64,000 nucleotides of DNA. Origin: Pseudomonas sp. UBA4194. Lineage in GTDB: Bacteria > Pseudomonadota > Gammaproteobacteria > Pseudomonadales > Pseudomonadaceae. The stretch spans positions 3,313 to 67,312 of the forward strand of contig NZ_DFUE01000052.1 of the NCBI RefSeq assembly GCF_002379585.1, written 5' to 3'. Shown here one piece after another: positions 1 through 8,448 of the stretch. The notes under the pieces were generated by a model. The model worked only from the letters and a program-made list of their open reading frames with translations. It did not search any database and was not told the DNA's origin. A program made the translations under genes and the position numbers. The stretch's first letter is position 1; every line of letters starts with the position of its first letter.

Positions 1-186
1 GCCGCTCCTACAGGGGATTGGGGAGCCTGTAGGGGCGGCGTGATCGGCGCATGAACTTGCAGGTGCGCTGGCTGGGCTGACGCCTTCGCGGCTGGACGCC
101 GCTCCTACAGGGAGAGCGGGGAGTCTGTAGGAGCGGCGTAAAGCCGCGAAGAGGCCGGCATGACTGGCGTATGATCTTGCAGGTGC
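1..186. repeat. REP/REPIN cluster, two related units
   Basis: Bases 1-39 form an imperfect inverted repeat (GCCGCTCCTACAGG facing CCTGTAGGGGCGGC). Bases 81-110 and 125-151 form a second, longer inverted pair built on CTGTAGGAGCGGC followed by a GCCGCGAAG end, the typical Pseudomonas REP sequence in REPIN arrangement. The tail ending in TTGCAGGTGC occurs twice (about 46-66 and 164-186), so the whole unit looks tandemly duplicated with divergence. No gene is evident in the first 245 bases. Confidence 0.85.
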
Positions 187-248
187 ACACAGCCGTGCGT
201 TGCGATCTGTTAGCATCGGGCGGGTAGGCGGCCTTGAGATAATGCGTG

Positions 249-1013
249 ATGAATCCGATGGAGATGGGCTTGCAGTCGCTGGTGGGCGGCCCTGCTGCAA
301 GCCTTGAGCAGATCACCGCCCATGTGGCGCAGTTGCTGCCGTTGCTGGACGCCATTCCCAATGCGACGATTTTCATCAAGGACCGTCAGGCGCGTTATGT
401 ATTGGCCAACCGGACGTTGGTCCAGCGCTGCGGCTTGAAGCGCCTGCAAGGGTTGCTGGGCAAGACCAGCGCCGAAAGTTTCCCTGAGCCCATGGGTCCC
501 GGCTACACCGAACAGGACAAGCGCGTGCTGGAGCAGGGGCTGGTGCTGGAGGATCAACTGGAACTGCACCTGTATGGCAGCCGCGAGCCCGGCTGGTGTC
601 TGACTCACAAGCGTGCGCTGGTCGATCACCAAGGGCATATCGTTGGCCTGGCGGGCATTTCCGTGGATCTGCATTCAGCCAGTGAAGCCCACCCCACCTA
701 TCCGCGCCTGGCGGCGGTAGACCACTACATTCGCACGCACTTCCAACGACGAGTGACCCTGAGCGAATTGACCCAAGTTGCAGGTATCTCCGTGGCGCAA
801 CTGGAGCGGTACTGCAAACGGGTGTTTCACCTGACCCCGCGGCAGATGATCCAGAAGGTGCGTCTGGAGCATGCGCGGGGGCTGTTGCGCAGCGAGCTGC
901 CGATTACCGAGGTGGCTTTGCAGTGCGGGTACACGGACCACAGTGCGTTCACGCGGCAGTTCAAACTGCTGACCGGATTTACCCCGCGGGAATATCGGGG
1001 AGTGGTGGGGTAG
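249..1013 (+). CDS. AraC-family regulator with N-terminal PAS domain
   Basis: A 254-residue transcription factor. The first ~125 residues resemble a PAS fold (the stretch with IFIKDRQARYVLANRT and a closing GIVGLAGISVDL-like strand), which in this family senses a small ligand or redox state. Residues ~150-250 are an AraC DNA-binding domain with two helix-turn-helices; the second, around CGYTDHSAFTRQFKLLTGFTP, is a textbook AraC signature. I chose the ATG at 249; a GTG at 246 and an ATG at 258 are in frame. It is convergent with lldD. The target is unknown; control of nearby lactate genes is possible but nothing in the sequence shows it. Confidence 0.85.
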   Translation: MNPMEMGLQSLVGGPAASLEQITAHVAQLLPLLDAIPNATIFIKDRQARYVLANRTLVQRCGLKRLQGLLGKTSAESFPEPMGPGYTEQDKRVLEQGLVLEDQLELHLYGSREPGWCLTHKRALVDHQGHIVGLAGISVDLHSASEAHPTYPRLAAVDHYIRTHFQRRVTLSELTQVAGISVAQLERYCKRVFHLTPRQMIQKVRLEHARGLLRSELPITEVALQCGYTDHSAFTRQFKLLTGFTPREYRGVVG

Positions 1014-1056
1014 GGCTGATGAAGGGACCATCCACCGCACATCCCAACCCCATCCC

Positions 1057-2190
1057 CTAACGCACCAACGCTTCCCCGGTAATCTCCTTGATCGACTTGG
1101 CCCCTGTCAGCACCATCGCCACGCGCATCTCCTTCTCGATCAAATCCAGCAAATTACTCACCCCGGCACCCCCTGCCGCCGCCAGCGCATAGATGAACGC
1201 CCGGCCGAGCAATACGCTGTCGGCGCCCAGGGCAATCATGCGCACGATGTCCAGGCCGCTGCGAATCCCTGAGTCGGCCAGGATCGCCAGGTCGCCTTTC
1301 ACTGCATCGGCAATCGCTGGCAAGGCGCGGGCGCTGGACAGCACGCCGTCGAGCTGACGTCCGCCATGGTTGGAAACCACGATGCCATCGGCGCCGAAGG
1401 TCACCGCATCCTTGGCGTCCTCGGCATCCAGAATCCCCTTGATGACCATCGGGCCCTCCCAGAACTCGCGGATCCACTCCAGATCCTTCCAGGAAATCGA
1501 CGGGTCGAAGTTGCTGCCCAGCCAGCCGATGTAGTCGGCCAGCCCCGTAGGGTTGCCGCGGTAGGTGGAAATATTGCCCAAGTCGTGGGGCCGGCCGTGC
1601 AAACCCACATCCCACGCCCAGGCGGGATGCGTGAACGCTTGCAGCATCCGGCGCAGCGGCCCGTTGGGGCCGCTCATGCCGGAATGGGCGTCGCGGTAGC
1701 GGGCGCCGGGCACTGGCATGTCCACGGTAAAGATCAGCGTCGTCACCCCGGCGGCCTTGGCTCGCTCCAGGGCGTTTTTCATGAAGCCGCGGTCCTTGAG
1801 TACGTACAGCTGAAACCACATCGGCCGGGTGATGGTGGGTGCCACTTCCTCGATTGGGCACACCGACACCGTCGACAGGGTAAACGGAATGCCCTTGGCA
1901 TCCGCCGCCTTCGCCGCCTGCACCTCACCACGCCGGGCAAACATGCCGCACAAGCCGATAGGCGCCAGGGCTACCGGCATCGACAACGTCTGGCCGAACA
2001 GCTGAGTCTCCAGGCTCAGCTCGGACATGTTGCGCAGCACCCGCTGGCGCAGGGCGATCTGTGCAAGGTCCGAAACGTTATGACGCAAGGTGTGCTCGGC
2101 GTAGGCGCCGCCGTCGATGTAATGAAATAGAAAGGGTGGCAGTTTGCGTTGCGCAGCGGCGCGGTAGTCGGTAGAGGCGGAGATGATCAT
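1057..2190 (-). CDS. lldD: FMN-dependent L-lactate dehydrogenase LldD
   Basis: Oxidises L-lactate to pyruvate at the inner membrane and passes electrons to quinone. The 377-residue product matches the LldD family closely from its first residues (MIISASTDYRAAAQRKLPPF) to the C-terminus. It has the conserved active-site segment SNHGGRQLDG, where the His is the catalytic base and the Arg binds the substrate carboxylate, and the FMN-binding TIM-barrel motifs. The ATG at 2190 was chosen because the family begins exactly there. The usual partners lldP and lldR are absent; instead it diverges from a chemoreceptor, with a PdhR/LldR-type palindrome between them. Confidence 0.96.
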   Translation of the reverse strand: MIISASTDYRAAAQRKLPPFLFHYIDGGAYAEHTLRHNVSDLAQIALRQRVLRNMSELSLETQLFGQTLSMPVALAPIGLCGMFARRGEVQAAKAADAKGIPFTLSTVSVCPIEEVAPTITRPMWFQLYVLKDRGFMKNALERAKAAGVTTLIFTVDMPVPGARYRDAHSGMSGPNGPLRRMLQAFTHPAWAWDVGLHGRPHDLGNISTYRGNPTGLADYIGWLGSNFDPSISWKDLEWIREFWEGPMVIKGILDAEDAKDAVTFGADGIVVSNHGGRQLDGVLSSARALPAIADAVKGDLAILADSGIRSGLDIVRMIALGADSVLLGRAFIYALAAAGGAGVSNLLDLIEKEMRVAMVLTGAKSIKEITGEALVR

Positions 2191-2578
2191 GGGCGGGGGT
2201 GCTCCATGCCGAGGGTGACGCTGCCGCGCACGGCGGCGGAATTCGCGTGGATGTGCATACGCATGTTGGCGGGCCCTGATTATTGTTCGACGTATTGCAG
2301 CCAATGCTCAACGCGCTGCAATGGGGTATCAAAATATTGGTAAGACCAATTTACAATCCATGGAAGCCAGATTAAAAGCACCCAGGGGCCGCTGTCAATT
2401 TGTCGCACCCGCGCCTGCCTCTGGCAGGGCAATTCTGCCGTTCCTCAGGACATGCCGACGCGCGGTGCTCCCGTCCCCTAACGTTTCCCCTGCCGCCGCC
2501 GACAGCTTCAGTATCCACGCGCCGCTTGGCGCGCCGATGTGCCTGGCCCATAACAAAAGCAATGAATCCACGGGAGTC
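2191..2578. other. 388-base divergent intergenic region lldD / chemoreceptor
   Basis: Apart from the operator at 2336-2350 I find no gene here. Reading continues open upstream of the chemoreceptor start, but the translated leader (Pro/Arg/Ala-rich, no family resemblance) does not look like protein, and a Shine-Dalgarno sits just before the chosen start. The region presumably holds the two divergent promoters and a leader of roughly 200 bases for the chemoreceptor. Confidence 0.6.
2336..2350. promoter_or_regulatory. PdhR/LldR-type operator palindrome
   Basis: ATTGGTAAGACCAAT is a perfect 6+3+6 inverted repeat. TTGGT-N3-ACCAA is the operator shape bound by FadR-subfamily GntR regulators such as PdhR and LldR, which respond to pyruvate or lactate. 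It lies about 145 bases upstream of lldD and about 230 upstream of the chemoreceptor gene. The lactate link is inference from family knowledge plus the neighbour; no GntR gene is present in this window. Confidence 0.7.
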
Positions 2579-2584
2579 ATGAAT

Positions 2585-4210
2585 ATGCGCAGTCTTTCCA
2601 TCAGCCGTCGGCTATGGCTGATTCTGATCGTCGCCGTACTGATGTTGCTGGCGATGTCGGTGGCCATGCTCAAGCAGATTCACGACGACCTGTACGACGC
2701 CAAGGCTCAGAAAACCATGCACGTGGTGCAAACCGCCAGCGGCGTGCTCGGCTATTACCAAGGCTTGGAGAAAGCCGGGACGTTGACCCGCGAGCAAGCC
2801 CAGCAGCAGGCCATGGCAGCGATCGGCGGGCTTCGCTACAACCAGACTGACTACTTCTGGATCAACGATCTGCGCCCGGTGATGATCATGCACCCGGCCA
2901 ACCCCAAGCTGATTGGCCAGGACCTTTCCGGCATAAAAGACCCCGACGGTTTTCAGGTCTTCAACGAAATGGTCGCCGTGGCCAAGGCCAAAGGCGCCGG
3001 CATGGTCAACTATCGCTGGCCGAAACCCGGCGCCACCGATCCTGTCGAGAAAACTTCGTACATCAGCCTGTTCGAGCCTTGGGGCTGGATCATCGGTTCC
3101 GGCGTGTACGTGGATGATGTGCAGGTCGAATTCCGCCAGCAGGTGTGGAAGGCGGCATCCATCGGTTTGGGCATCATCGTGGTGATGATCATCCTGCTGA
3201 CGTTGATCGCCCGCAGCATCGTGCGCCCGCTGGACACTGCAGTGCAGGCCATGGCCAATATCGCCAGCGGCGAAAGCGATCTGACCCGCAGTCTGGCCAC
3301 CGACGGTAACGACGAAATCACTCAACTGGCCAGGCACTTCAATGGCTTTACCGCCAAGCTGCGTCGGGTGGTCGGCGAGCTGCAGCAATCCGCCACCGGG
3401 CTGGGCCAGGCCTCCAGTGCGCTGGGCAGCAACGCCGACCAGGCCCACGCCCGCAGCCAGCAACAGTCTCAGCAGATGGAGCTGGTTGCCACCGCGGTCA
3501 ACCAGGTGACCTACGGTGTACAGGACGTGGCCAAGAACGCCGAGCATGCGGCCAGCGAGATGCGCAACGCCCAGGATCAGGCCCAGCAAGGCCAGACCAA
3601 CATCGATAACAGCCTGCGCCAGATCGACGCGCTGTCGGGCACCATCGATCAGGCCGTGGGGGTGATCAGGACCCTGGCCAGCGAGAGCACGCAGATCGGC
3701 AGCGTGCTGGAGGTGATCAGCTCGATTGCCGAACAGACCAATCTGCTGGCCCTCAACGCGGCCATCGAAGCCGCCCGCGCGGGTGATCAGGGCCGCGGCT
3801 TTGCCGTGGTAGCCGACGAGGTCCGGCTGCTCGCGCAACGCACCCAGAAGTCCACTGCCGAAATTCACGGCATGATCGAACGCCTGCAGACCCATTCCGA
3901 TGCTGCAGTGAAAGTCATCGGCGACAGCAGCCGCGCATCGCAGTTGACCATCGAGCAAGCCAACCTGGCCGGCAGCAGCCTGACCTCCATCCGCAGCGCC
4001 CTGGGCAACCTCAACGGCCTGAACGCTTCCATCGCCAGCGCCACCTTGCAGCAGTCCCACGTGGTCGAAGACATCAACCAGAACGTCACCCAGGCCGCGC
4101 AGTTGTCGCGCAATGCCGCCACGGCCGCTGAGCAGTCCAATGCGGCGAGCCTGCAGCTCAAGCAGTTGAGCGAGCAGTTGAACGGGTTGTTGCGGCAGTT
4201 CAGGGTTTAG
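2585..4210 (+). CDS. Methyl-accepting chemotaxis protein with single Cache domain
   Basis: An inner-membrane chemoreceptor of about 541 residues. TM1 lies at ~10-29, followed by a periplasmic domain of ~150 residues of sCache_2 type (motifs YFWINDL, MIMHP and the GWIIGSGVYVDDV end). TM2 is at ~187-212, then a HAMP linker and a cytoplasmic signalling coiled coil whose hairpin tip (EQTNLLALNAAIEAARAGDQ) falls near residue 380-410. I chose the ATG at 2585, eight bases after GGGAG; the ATG at 2579 is only two bases from it. sCache_2 receptors such as P. putida McpP bind C2-C3 carboxylates including lactate and pyruvate, so the divergent lldD makes lactate taxis a reasonable guess. Confidence 0.93.
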   Translation: MRSLSISRRLWLILIVAVLMLLAMSVAMLKQIHDDLYDAKAQKTMHVVQTASGVLGYYQGLEKAGTLTREQAQQQAMAAIGGLRYNQTDYFWINDLRPVMIMHPANPKLIGQDLSGIKDPDGFQVFNEMVAVAKAKGAGMVNYRWPKPGATDPVEKTSYISLFEPWGWIIGSGVYVDDVQVEFRQQVWKAASIGLGIIVVMIILLTLIARSIVRPLDTAVQAMANIASGESDLTRSLATDGNDEITQLARHFNGFTAKLRRVVGELQQSATGLGQASSALGSNADQAHARSQQQSQQMELVATAVNQVTYGVQDVAKNAEHAASEMRNAQDQAQQGQTNIDNSLRQIDALSGTIDQAVGVIRTLASESTQIGSVLEVISSIAEQTNLLALNAAIEAARAGDQGRGFAVVADEVRLLAQRTQKSTAEIHGMIERLQTHSDAAVKVIGDSSRASQLTIEQANLAGSSLTSIRSALGNLNGLNASIASATLQQSHVVEDINQNVTQAAQLSRNAATAAEQSNAASLQLKQLSEQLNGLLRQFRV

Positions 4211-4227
4211 GTAGCGTCGTACGCGTC

Positions 4228-4262
4228 CGGTCGCCGCATTCCATGCGCTGCGGCGACCGTTT
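4228..4262. terminator. Hairpin between convergent chemoreceptor and yedK genes
   Basis: CGGTCGCCGC (4228-4237) pairs perfectly with GCGGCGACCG (4250-4259), a 10-bp stem with a 12-base loop followed by TTT. It lies between two convergent stop codons, so it may act in both directions. Confidence 0.65.
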
Positions 4263-4960
4263 CACGACGCCTCGTCCACTGGCTCGATCAACTCGGCCCC
4301 CTGATTGCGTACATTCCCCACCGCACGGCCTACCTTGTACCACTCAAAATCACTCACGGGTCGGCCTTCGAACTGGGCAATCTGACTGCTGCGTTCGCCG
4401 GGTAGATCGCTTTCAAGCCATTCCTGCGCCTGCTCCGGCGCCAGCACCACCGGCCGCCGATCGTGGATATCGACCATGCCCTCGTTGCTGGCATCGGTGA
4501 TGATCACGAAACCGTCGCCATCGTGGGGTTCCAACCCTGGCGTTACCTGGGCCAAGGCTGCGAAAAACATTGGCTTGTCGCCCTTCAAACGAATGAACCA
4601 GGGCTGCTTGAGCTTGGGATTGGCAGGGTCCTTGACCCATTCGTACCAGCCGTTGGCGGGTACCAGTACCCGACCATTGGGCCACAGCTGCTTGAAGAAT
4701 CTGCCGGTCGCCACGGTTTCCACCCGAGCGTTGATCGGCGCGGGGCGCTTGCCCTGGGCCCAGAAGGGCGCCCAGCCCCATTTCACCGCATCGATACGCA
4801 GGCCCGCGTCAGTACCTCGCAGTACCGCTGCCGGCTGGGTGGGGGCGATGTTGTAGCGCTCCGCCGGCTGCGGGTCGACATAGCTGATCACCTGCTGTCG
4901 CGGGGCGAGCTCGCGCAGGTACACCTCCATCGGTTCGTACATCGAGTATCGGCCGCACAT
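4262..4960 (-). CDS. yedK: SOS response-associated peptidase / abasic-site crosslinking protein (YedK/HMCES)
   Basis: A 232-residue SRAP-domain protein. Family members shield abasic sites in single-stranded DNA by forming a thiazolidine crosslink through the N-terminal cysteine. The protein begins Met-Cys-Gly-Arg-Tyr, so Cys2 becomes the N-terminus after Met removal. The other active-site positions are recognisable: the Asn of INARVET, the Glu of GWYEWV and the His of IHDRRPV. The start at 4960 is fixed by that cysteine. It is divergent from umuD, sharing a perfect LexA box at 5020-5035, so it is very probably SOS-induced. Confidence 0.94.
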   Translation of the reverse strand: MCGRYSMYEPMEVYLRELAPRQQVISYVDPQPAERYNIAPTQPAAVLRGTDAGLRIDAVKWGWAPFWAQGKRPAPINARVETVATGRFFKQLWPNGRVLVPANGWYEWVKDPANPKLKQPWFIRLKGDKPMFFAALAQVTPGLEPHDGDGFVIITDASNEGMVDIHDRRPVVLAPEQAQEWLESDLPGERSSQIAQFEGRPVSDFEWYKVGRAVGNVRNQGAELIEPVDEAS

Positions 4961-5019
4961 ACTGCTCTCCGTCAGATTGCCGCTGTCTCCGGTTGACCGC
5001 AGGCGTCCTACAAAGTTAA

Positions 5020-5035
5020 CTGTATATTCGTACAG
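5020..5035. promoter_or_regulatory. LexA box shared by yedK and umuD
   Basis: CTGTATATTCGTACAG fits the gamma-proteobacterial LexA consensus CTGT-N8-ACAG exactly. It lies 60 bases before the yedK start and 20 bases before the umuD ATG, so one site can repress both divergent genes. Confidence 0.92.
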
Positions 5036-5055
5036 TATCAATAACAGGCAGTCCC

Positions 5056-5487
5056 ATGATCACTATCCTAGGCCCGCTCGCATCGGGCAGCGCCGCGCAT
5101 CCGTTGTATTCATTCCTGGTTCCGGCAGGCTTTCCGTCCCCGGCGGCCGATCACATGGAAAAGCGCATTTCCCTGGATGAGCTGCTGGACATCCGCGCGC
5201 CGCATATCTACCTGGTGCGAATTCAGGGCGACAGCATGCAAGGGGCGGGGATTTTCTGCGGCGATCTGGTGGTGGTTGATCGTTCGATCGAGGCCGAGCA
5301 CGGGCATATCGTCATCGCGGCGGTGAATACCGAGCCGGTGTGCAAGCGCCTGCACAAGCGCGGTCGGGAGGTGATCCTGCAGTCGGAGAACCGCAACTAT
5401 CCGCCGCGCTACATCATGGAGGGGGATGAACTTTCCATCTGGGGCGTGGTGACCTTCAGTGTGCGGGCGCACGAGAAGGCCTGCTGA
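5056..5487 (+). CDS. umuD: DNA polymerase V autoproteolytic subunit UmuD
   Basis: A 143-residue S24 peptidase. RecA-stimulated self-cleavage yields UmuD', which joins UmuC to form the error-prone polymerase V. The cleavage region reads VPAGFPSPAAD, giving Ala24-Gly25 where E. coli UmuD has Cys24-Gly25 (LexA also uses Ala-Gly). The catalytic dyad is intact: Ser60 in GDSM and Lys97 in VCKRL, the same numbers as in E. coli. The perfect LexA box just upstream implies SOS control. Unusually, the next co-oriented partner, umuC, is about 4 kb away rather than overlapping. Confidence 0.95.
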   Translation: MITILGPLASGSAAHPLYSFLVPAGFPSPAADHMEKRISLDELLDIRAPHIYLVRIQGDSMQGAGIFCGDLVVVDRSIEAEHGHIVIAAVNTEPVCKRLHKRGREVILQSENRNYPPRYIMEGDELSIWGVVTFSVRAHEKAC

Positions 5488-5534
5488 GGCCACCGGCTAG
5501 CTGACAATCGACCCCGTGAGCTTGGCGACGCTAC

Positions 5535-6899
5535 CTAGCCCGCTGCACATAACCGGCCGATCACGCTGGCGTCGCTCAACCGCTCCATCGCCATGACCGT
5601 TTCATTCAGGTTCGCCGCATCGTGGTCGTTCAGAGCCTTGGCTGCGTTGTGGTGGAACTTGGTCATGATGCTGTGCAGCGGCGCAGGTTGGGCTCTGGTT
5701 CGCCCATAAGGGTGCTGCAATGTCAGTGCAAAGCGCTGCCCATCGTGCAGCTGGATGCGCAGCTCGGTGAGGTAATTGCCAGGTTCTGCCAGCGAAGGGG
5801 TGGGGTGCGGCGCCGCATGCACAAGCGGCATCAGTGCCAATGCCTTACTGTCGTTCAGGGCGCTGTCGTTGAAACTGTCCAGCACGATATGGCCGTCCAG
5901 CAGTGCACGCGCCAGGCAGTATTGCACGCTGAATTTCGCGTCCAGGCCGTTGCGCAGTTGCGGGCGGTTGACGTGGGTCAGACGCAGCGGGTGCATGAGC
6001 ACGTCGATGCGGGCGACCTCTGCCGTGTCGAAAGGGTGGTCGCTGCGCAGGCTGAACAGTGCATCGAGGCTGGCGTGGGTGCTGTCGCAGCAAGGGTACA
6101 GCTTGATACCGATGCCAGGCTCGACAATGTCCAGTGGGCTTGCCCAGTGCTCCAACGCGCGTTCAGGCGCATAGTTGCCTGGCCCATTGAATACCTCGAA
6201 AAAGCCTTGCCGATGTTCGAAGGCATCCTGGCTTGCCGTGAAACCCGTTTCGGCCAACAGGCTTGCCATCAACCCATTTCTCGCCGCATGCCCGACATGG
6301 TAGGGCTTGGTCATGGTACCGAAATTGGCTTTCACACCCGATGCCAGGGACACGCAAAGCGCCAGCGCGGTGGCGGTCTGCTGCTCGTCCAGTCCCAACA
6401 GTTTGGCGCTGGCCGCCGCAGCGCCGAAGACGCCCAGCGTGGCCGTGGGATGCCAGCCCTTGTCGTAATGATGGAAGTTGACGCTGCGCGCCAGGCGGGT
6501 TTGCATTTCGAACCCGGCGATGTAGGCGAGCAACAGTTGACGGCCGGTGCAGCCACGGCTGGCGGCCAGTGCCAGCAATGCTGGCAGCAGCGGCGCGGTG
6601 GGGTGGCCGCCCATGGCGATGTTCACGTCATCGAAATCCAGGGCATGCGCTGCGGCGCCGTTGACCAGGGCGGCACACAACGGCTCCAGTCGTTCGGCCC
6701 TGCCTAATAGCGGCACTGCCCCTCGGGTGTTCAGCCCAGCGGTTCGAAGCAGGGTTTGCACCACCGGCTCGCGTGCGCCTGCCAAGGCGCAACCCAGCGT
6801 ATCGAGAATGGCCACCTTGGCGTTGACCAGGGCCTGGGGTTCCAGGTCTTCGAATTGCAGCGTGCAGATGCGCGCCGCCAGGGCTGTTGTCAGATGCAT
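5535..6899 (-). CDS. MmgE/PrpD family protein (2-methylcitrate dehydratase / cis-aconitate decarboxylase fold)
   Basis: A 454-residue soluble protein with the MmgE/PrpD N-terminal helical domain (motifs LDTLGCALAG, NGAAAHALDFDD, GGHPTAPLLPALLAL, HPTATLGVFGAAAASAKLLGL) and C-terminal lid. Characterised relatives dehydrate 2-methylcitrate, decarboxylate cis-aconitate to itaconate or hydrate related tricarboxylates. No prpB or prpC is nearby, which argues against the methylcitrate cycle. The next gene on the same strand is a CitMHS tricarboxylate transporter, supporting a tri- or dicarboxylate substrate; which one cannot be told. The ATG at 6899 opens the conserved region directly. Confidence 0.85.
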   Translation of the reverse strand: MHLTTALAARICTLQFEDLEPQALVNAKVAILDTLGCALAGAREPVVQTLLRTAGLNTRGAVPLLGRAERLEPLCAALVNGAAAHALDFDDVNIAMGGHPTAPLLPALLALAASRGCTGRQLLLAYIAGFEMQTRLARSVNFHHYDKGWHPTATLGVFGAAAASAKLLGLDEQQTATALALCVSLASGVKANFGTMTKPYHVGHAARNGLMASLLAETGFTASQDAFEHRQGFFEVFNGPGNYAPERALEHWASPLDIVEPGIGIKLYPCCDSTHASLDALFSLRSDHPFDTAEVARIDVLMHPLRLTHVNRPQLRNGLDAKFSVQYCLARALLDGHIVLDSFNDSALNDSKALALMPLVHAAPHPTPSLAEPGNYLTELRIQLHDGQRFALTLQHPYGRTRAQPAPLHSIMTKFHHNAAKALNDHDAANLNETVMAMERLSDASVIGRLCAAG

Positions 6900-7001
6900 G
6901 ATGAGTCCAGTCTTGAGGGTTCGGTTACCCACGCCGCGTCTGTACCGTGGCCACAGGCAGCGTTGATGATGAATGGCCGTAGATCGGCGCCGAAGGTAGG
7001 T

Positions 7002-8300
7002 TTACGTGCTGACGGAAATCGCGCCGGTCAGGACCGCAAATCCCAGGTATGCCAGTGATCCGAGCAATACCCATTTCCAGGCGAACTTCTGAAAATCGCC
7101 CAGATCTGCCTTGATGATTCCAAGCAGCGCCCAGAGCGGCGCCGATGCCGGACCGATGGAATGGGCCATCTGCCCGATCACGGCGGCACGGGCAATGTCC
7201 ATGGCGGGGATGTCATAACGCCCGGCCATCTCTGCGAGCACCGGCACAATGCCGAAGAAGTAGGCGTCGTTGGCCATGAAGAAGCTCAATGGAATGCCGA
7301 TCACTGCGGTCGCCAGAGGAATCAGTGACCCCAGGTGATCAGGTAGTCCACCGACGAAGGCTTCGGCCATGGCTGTGGTCATGCCGGTCTGGGTCAGGAT
7401 TCCGGTAAACACGCCGGCGCCCAGCACCAGCATCACCACCGGAACCGCACTGGCGGCGTGCCGCTGGATCACCGCGCCTTGCTCGGAAGCACGGGGGACA
7501 TTGACGAACAGTGCGATGACGAATCCGGCGATGAACAAGACCATCAGGTTGGCGATGCCCGCCACCAGGCACACCAGTAACAGCACGGTAAGCGCCGCAT
7601 TCAGCGCCGTGCGCCAGGTGGCACCGTGTTCGACATGGCAACTCTCGGCCATGATCTGCGCAGAAACCTGGGCAATGTGCGCCGGGTCGATGGCTTTGCG
7701 CGCTTGACGGCCCAGCACATAGGCAATCAGGCAGACGAATGCGCACGACATCACCATGGGGCCGATCATGCCCGCGAAGTATTGGCTGGCGTCCAGGTGC
7801 AGGATGCTGATCGCGCGAGTGGCGGCACCGCCCCAGGGCGTGGTACCCGACACGGTGCCCAGCGCCATGGTCGCGATGGTGGCAATGATCAGGGGATTGA
7901 TGTGCAGCCTTTTGTAAAGCGGCAGGAAAGCGGAGCAGATGATCATGTAGCTCGTGGTGCCATCGCCATCCAGCGCCACCAGGCAGGCAAGCACTGCGGT
8001 GCCGACGCAGATGTTCACCGGGTCGCCCTTGGAAATCCGGATGATCAGGCGCGACAGGGGATCGAACAGGCGCGCATCCATCATCAGGCCGAAGTACAGG
8101 ACGGCGAACAATAGAAGTACCGCAGTGGGCGCCACGGTCTTGATGCCTGCCGCGATCATTTCGCCCAGTTGCGCACCCTGGCCCGTGAACAGCAGGAAAA
8201 AAGCGGGAATCACGATGATTGCGACGAAGGCGGTCATCCATTTGCGAATGACGCACAGCATGAACAACGCCAGTGTGGAAAAACCGAGGACGGCCAGCAT
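7002..8300 (-). CDS. CitMHS-family citrate/tricarboxylate transporter
   Basis: A 432-residue, strongly hydrophobic inner-membrane protein with about 11-12 predicted segments. Family members (Bacillus CitM, CitH) import citrate complexed with a divalent metal in symport with protons. Recognisable features are the loop motif DGDGTTSY near residue 110, the GTTPWGGAATRA segment and the C-terminal SIGPASAPLWALLG repeat. AGAGG lies eight bases before the ATG. It is followed by the MmgE/PrpD gene (about 100-base gap, same strand) and diverges from a LysR gene that probably regulates it. Citrate, aconitate or a related acid are all possible substrates. Confidence 0.87.
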   Translation of the reverse strand: MLAVLGFSTLALFMLCVIRKWMTAFVAIIVIPAFFLLFTGQGAQLGEMIAAGIKTVAPTAVLLLFAVLYFGLMMDARLFDPLSRLIIRISKGDPVNICVGTAVLACLVALDGDGTTSYMIICSAFLPLYKRLHINPLIIATIATMALGTVSGTTPWGGAATRAISILHLDASQYFAGMIGPMVMSCAFVCLIAYVLGRQARKAIDPAHIAQVSAQIMAESCHVEHGATWRTALNAALTVLLLVCLVAGIANLMVLFIAGFVIALFVNVPRASEQGAVIQRHAASAVPVVMLVLGAGVFTGILTQTGMTTAMAEAFVGGLPDHLGSLIPLATAVIGIPLSFFMANDAYFFGIVPVLAEMAGRYDIPAMDIARAAVIGQMAHSIGPASAPLWALLGIIKADLGDFQKFAWKWVLLGSLAYLGFAVLTGAISVST

Positions 8301-8448
8301 CTCTTTTGAACCTCTTGTTTTTGTTATGTCTTGATCAAGCCCTCACCAACAGGCTTCGAAAAAAATGTATCAAGGCCGTCCGATTAAGCATAACGATAAA
8401 TACTTAACCCCGATTGAAGCGCAGCTTAACGGCGGTTAGCATGAGCGC

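Noticed and set aside
2321..2584. An N-terminal extension of the chemoreceptor of about 88 residues
   Set aside because: It would put a Pro/Arg-rich stretch before TM1, cover the operator palindrome, and ignore the Shine-Dalgarno at 2572.
2612..4060. A 482-codon open frame antisense to the chemoreceptor
   Set aside because: Composition is Gly/His/Leu/Gln-rich and repetitive, as expected from the complement of a coiled-coil gene; the chemoreceptor motifs on the plus strand are clear.
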